Assembly: GCA_946800325.1 (NCBI GenBank)
Contig: OX326958.1
Location: forward strand, 13,792,992 to 13,856,991
From: Luzula sylvatica
Taxonomy: Eukaryota > Streptophyta > Magnoliopsida > Poales > Juncaceae
Length of the DNA: 64,000 bases
Reading direction: 5' to 3'
Shown here: in pieces, positions 61,842 through 64,000 of the stretch
Layout: every line of letters starts with the position of its first letter
How positions within the stretch are numbered: the stretch's first letter is position 1
The notes under the pieces: generated by a model
The model's input: the letters and a program-made list of their open reading frames with translations, nothing else
Database searches by the model: none
Told to the model about the DNA's origin: nothing
Made by a program: the position numbers and the translations under genes

Positions 61842-64000
61842 CTATTTCCAACAAATAGGCAGGACATTTGTCACTTTTGGAGAATATTTCACTTTTTTGT
61901 GATACTCAGCAAGAAACCATATGGGGAATATATTGCGGTACATCATATAGTTCATCAACCCATATTTAAAATAACTCCCTCTCATTTCCTGCAATTAATT
62001 AAAAAAAAAAACAATTTACACGTTCAGAATTAATTTCTAAGATAGCATTATATTATTGAATGACCAGTATATATGAGGTCATATACTATGCCTCCACAAA
62101 TCATGATTTTGATATTTGATGTTGTTACGTGATATCATGATGTTAATAATTAATGATTAATTAGTAATTTTAATTAATATTAAATTTATATATAAAATCG
62201 AATTAATGATTAATTAACATGTATTTTTATTGGTATGTTGAAACTAACGGTTTGTATGTTAATTGGATTGCTAATTAGCTCCACTTACTCTTCTCGAAAT
62301 ACGCATAAAAGTTGTGGGAGCAAAGTAAAATTTCTCTATACATATTGTTTCAAAGTTTCAATAACGATCATACCTGTTGAGGGAAGTCTCCGTTCTCTAA
62401 TTGCATACAACCTATATATTTTGCAGCACAGTGAACTGGATTTGGATCTCTTTCAAACTAAAATTTCAATAAAATGTTAATTGTTAATTCAAGAATCACC
62501 CTATTTATATATGGAGAGAATTAAAAAGTAATAATGAAATTGTTAAACTTAATTTGTGTTTTCATCGAATAATAATATCGTTGGTAAATATTACCTGGCC
62601 AGCTTTTATAAGAGCAAGCATTGCCCATGCTGTGTTCACCAAATTTGATTTGTTTCCCTCCAGATTTATATATTCCTATTTGAGAAACAAAAAGATCGAT
62701 AAAGTCATAATATTGTTCTTACAAAGATTTTTTTGTATTGCACTTACAAAGAAAATTAAGATGAATTTTTTTCTTGATTAACTGAGACGAGACCCGTATC
62801 AGACGAGACCCGTATCCATACTATATATTGATAATAATATAGTACATGTGTGGTAAATTAAGATGAAATTATTATATTTAGAGGCTTACCTTTTTGTAAG
62901 AAGATTGATAACTTTCGCCCCAACCACCATCATTTAATTGCTTTGAAAGTAGAAAATTACAAGCTTTTCGAATTGATTTACCATTTTCATAAGTTCTTCC
63001 AATTTTCATAAGTTCTCGAAATACGCATAAAAGTTGTGGGAGCAAAGTAAAATTTCTCTATACATATTGTTTCAAAGTTTCAATAACGATCATACCTGTT
63101 GAGGGAAGTCTCCGTTCTCTAATTGCATACAACCTATATATTTTGCAGCACAGTGAACTGGATTTGGATCTCTTTCAAACTAAAATTTCAATAAAATGTT
63201 AATTGTTAATTCAAGAATCACCCTATTTATATATGGAGAGAATTAAAAAGTAATAATGAAATTGTTAAACTTAATTTGTGTTTTCATCGAATAATAATAT
63301 CGTTGGTAAATATTACCTGGCCAGCTTTTATAAGAGCAAGCATTGCCCATGCTGTGTTCACCAAATTTGATTTGTTTCCCTCCAGATTTATATATTCCTA
63401 TTTGAGAAACAAAAAGATCGATAAAGTCATAATATTGTTCTTACAAAGATTTTTTTGTATTGCACTTACAAAGAAAATTAAGATGAATTTTTTTCTTGAT
63501 TAACTGAGACGAGACCCGTATCAGACGAGACCCGTATCCATACTATATATTGATAATAATATAGTACATGTGTGGTAAATTAAGATGAAATTATTATATT
63601 TAGAGGCTTACCTTTTTGTAAGAAGATTGATAACTTTCGCCCCAACCACCATCATTTAATTGCTTTGAAAGTAGAAAATTACAAGCTTTTCGAATTGATT
63701 TACCATTTTCATAAGTTCTTCCAATTGCCAATAGACCTTCTATTCCAAACCAGGTACCATATGTGTAACATAATCCAAATGATCCATACCTGTAAATAAA
63801 AAAAATACATTTGACATAGAAATTAAGGTTGTTTCATTGAAATATTAATTGTAAATTTGTAAAAGTGCTAGATATGGAAGCTCATGAAGTTGTTCATCAA
63901 AATAGCATTATCGTAAAGGGAAGCGCTATTTCTAGAGCGGATATTTCTGAATCTAGAGCAATTATATCAAAATTCCCAAAATACCCCTTCTCTAATCAAT
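61842..64000 (-). pseudogene. Oxidosqualene cyclase copy 3, minus strand, running off the right edge
   Basis: Last exon 61842-61988 (ends VTNVLPICWK then stop). Penultimate exons occur twice because of a 722-bp tandem duplication: 62374-62457 and 63096-63179 (..[11 protein letters not shown]), 62595-62675 and 63317-63397 ([13 protein letters not shown]..). The upstream [14 protein letters not shown] exon is complete at 63612-63789 (178 bp, as in the intact gene) but its repeat at 62890-63004 is truncated. Individual exons are open and conserved. Upstream exons should lie beyond 64000. If the duplication is real, normal splicing would need to skip the inner set; if it is an assembly artefact, this could be a working gene. 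Confidence 0.75.
62291..63726. repeat. 722-bp tandem duplication (714 bp of identity)
   Basis: 62291-63004 recurs at 63013-63726 with no difference that I could find. The joint reads tcttccaatt then ttcataagttctcg and shows a short ttcataagttct similarity between the two borders. Three cyclase exons are included. Confidence 0.9.

Noticed and set aside
62554..63503. Two identical 75-codon open frames on the plus strand (62554-62781 and 63276-63503)
   Set aside because: They are identical only because of the 722-bp tandem duplication and they run antisense across cyclase exons on the minus strand.

Overview
This 64-kb window is nuclear DNA of a flowering plant, most likely a eudicot. It has many short exons with GT/AG introns, AT-rich introns and spacers, plant-type protein families, and nested LINE, Copia, hAT, Mutator-like and Helitron-like elements. 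I cannot name the species. Gene models were built by translating exons by eye and checking intron phase; no alignment was run.

Left part (1-23,300) holds single-copy housekeeping genes: a small three-exon gene of unknown function (2990-3549, +); ethanolamine-phosphate cytidylyltransferase PECT1 (4037-6308, -, 9 exons, 419 aa); nuclear-pore NUP88/MOS7 (7709-10560, +, 6 exons, 806 aa), divergent from PECT1 across a 1.4-kb spacer; and 26S proteasome subunit RPN2 (18850-23000, -, 13 exons, 985 aa). Between NUP88 and RPN2 lie hAT-type MITEs, a decayed LINE (about 12.28-16.92 kb, -), a Helitron-like 3' terminus and a Copia reverse-transcriptase remnant. A 1.76-kb fold-back Mutator-like element with a 9-bp target duplication sits just upstream of RPN2.

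Middle part (26,900-40,000) is a tandem pair of receptor-like cytoplasmic kinases (universal-stress-protein domain, coiled coil, kinase), both on the minus strand (751 and 719 aa), each with 13 coding exons ending in a 30-bp terminal exon. Between them is a broken Copia element that itself carries two MITEs and a fold-back rearrangement.

Right part (43,500-64,000) is an oxidosqualene cyclase (triterpene synthase) locus. One complete gene (43565-49293, +, 18 exons, 758 aa) is followed by convergent minus-strand fragments of related cyclases. These have been duplicated, tandem-repeated inside the same exon at two places, inverted, and split by an 8.3-kb LINE with a 15-bp target duplication. That LINE is interrupted by a 656-bp Helitron-like insert whose removal restores its reading frame. 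A further minus-strand cyclase runs off the right edge. The main biological interest is this cyclase cluster: an apparently functional enzyme with altered signature motifs (DCSAE and FWCHVR) beside a record of structural turnover.
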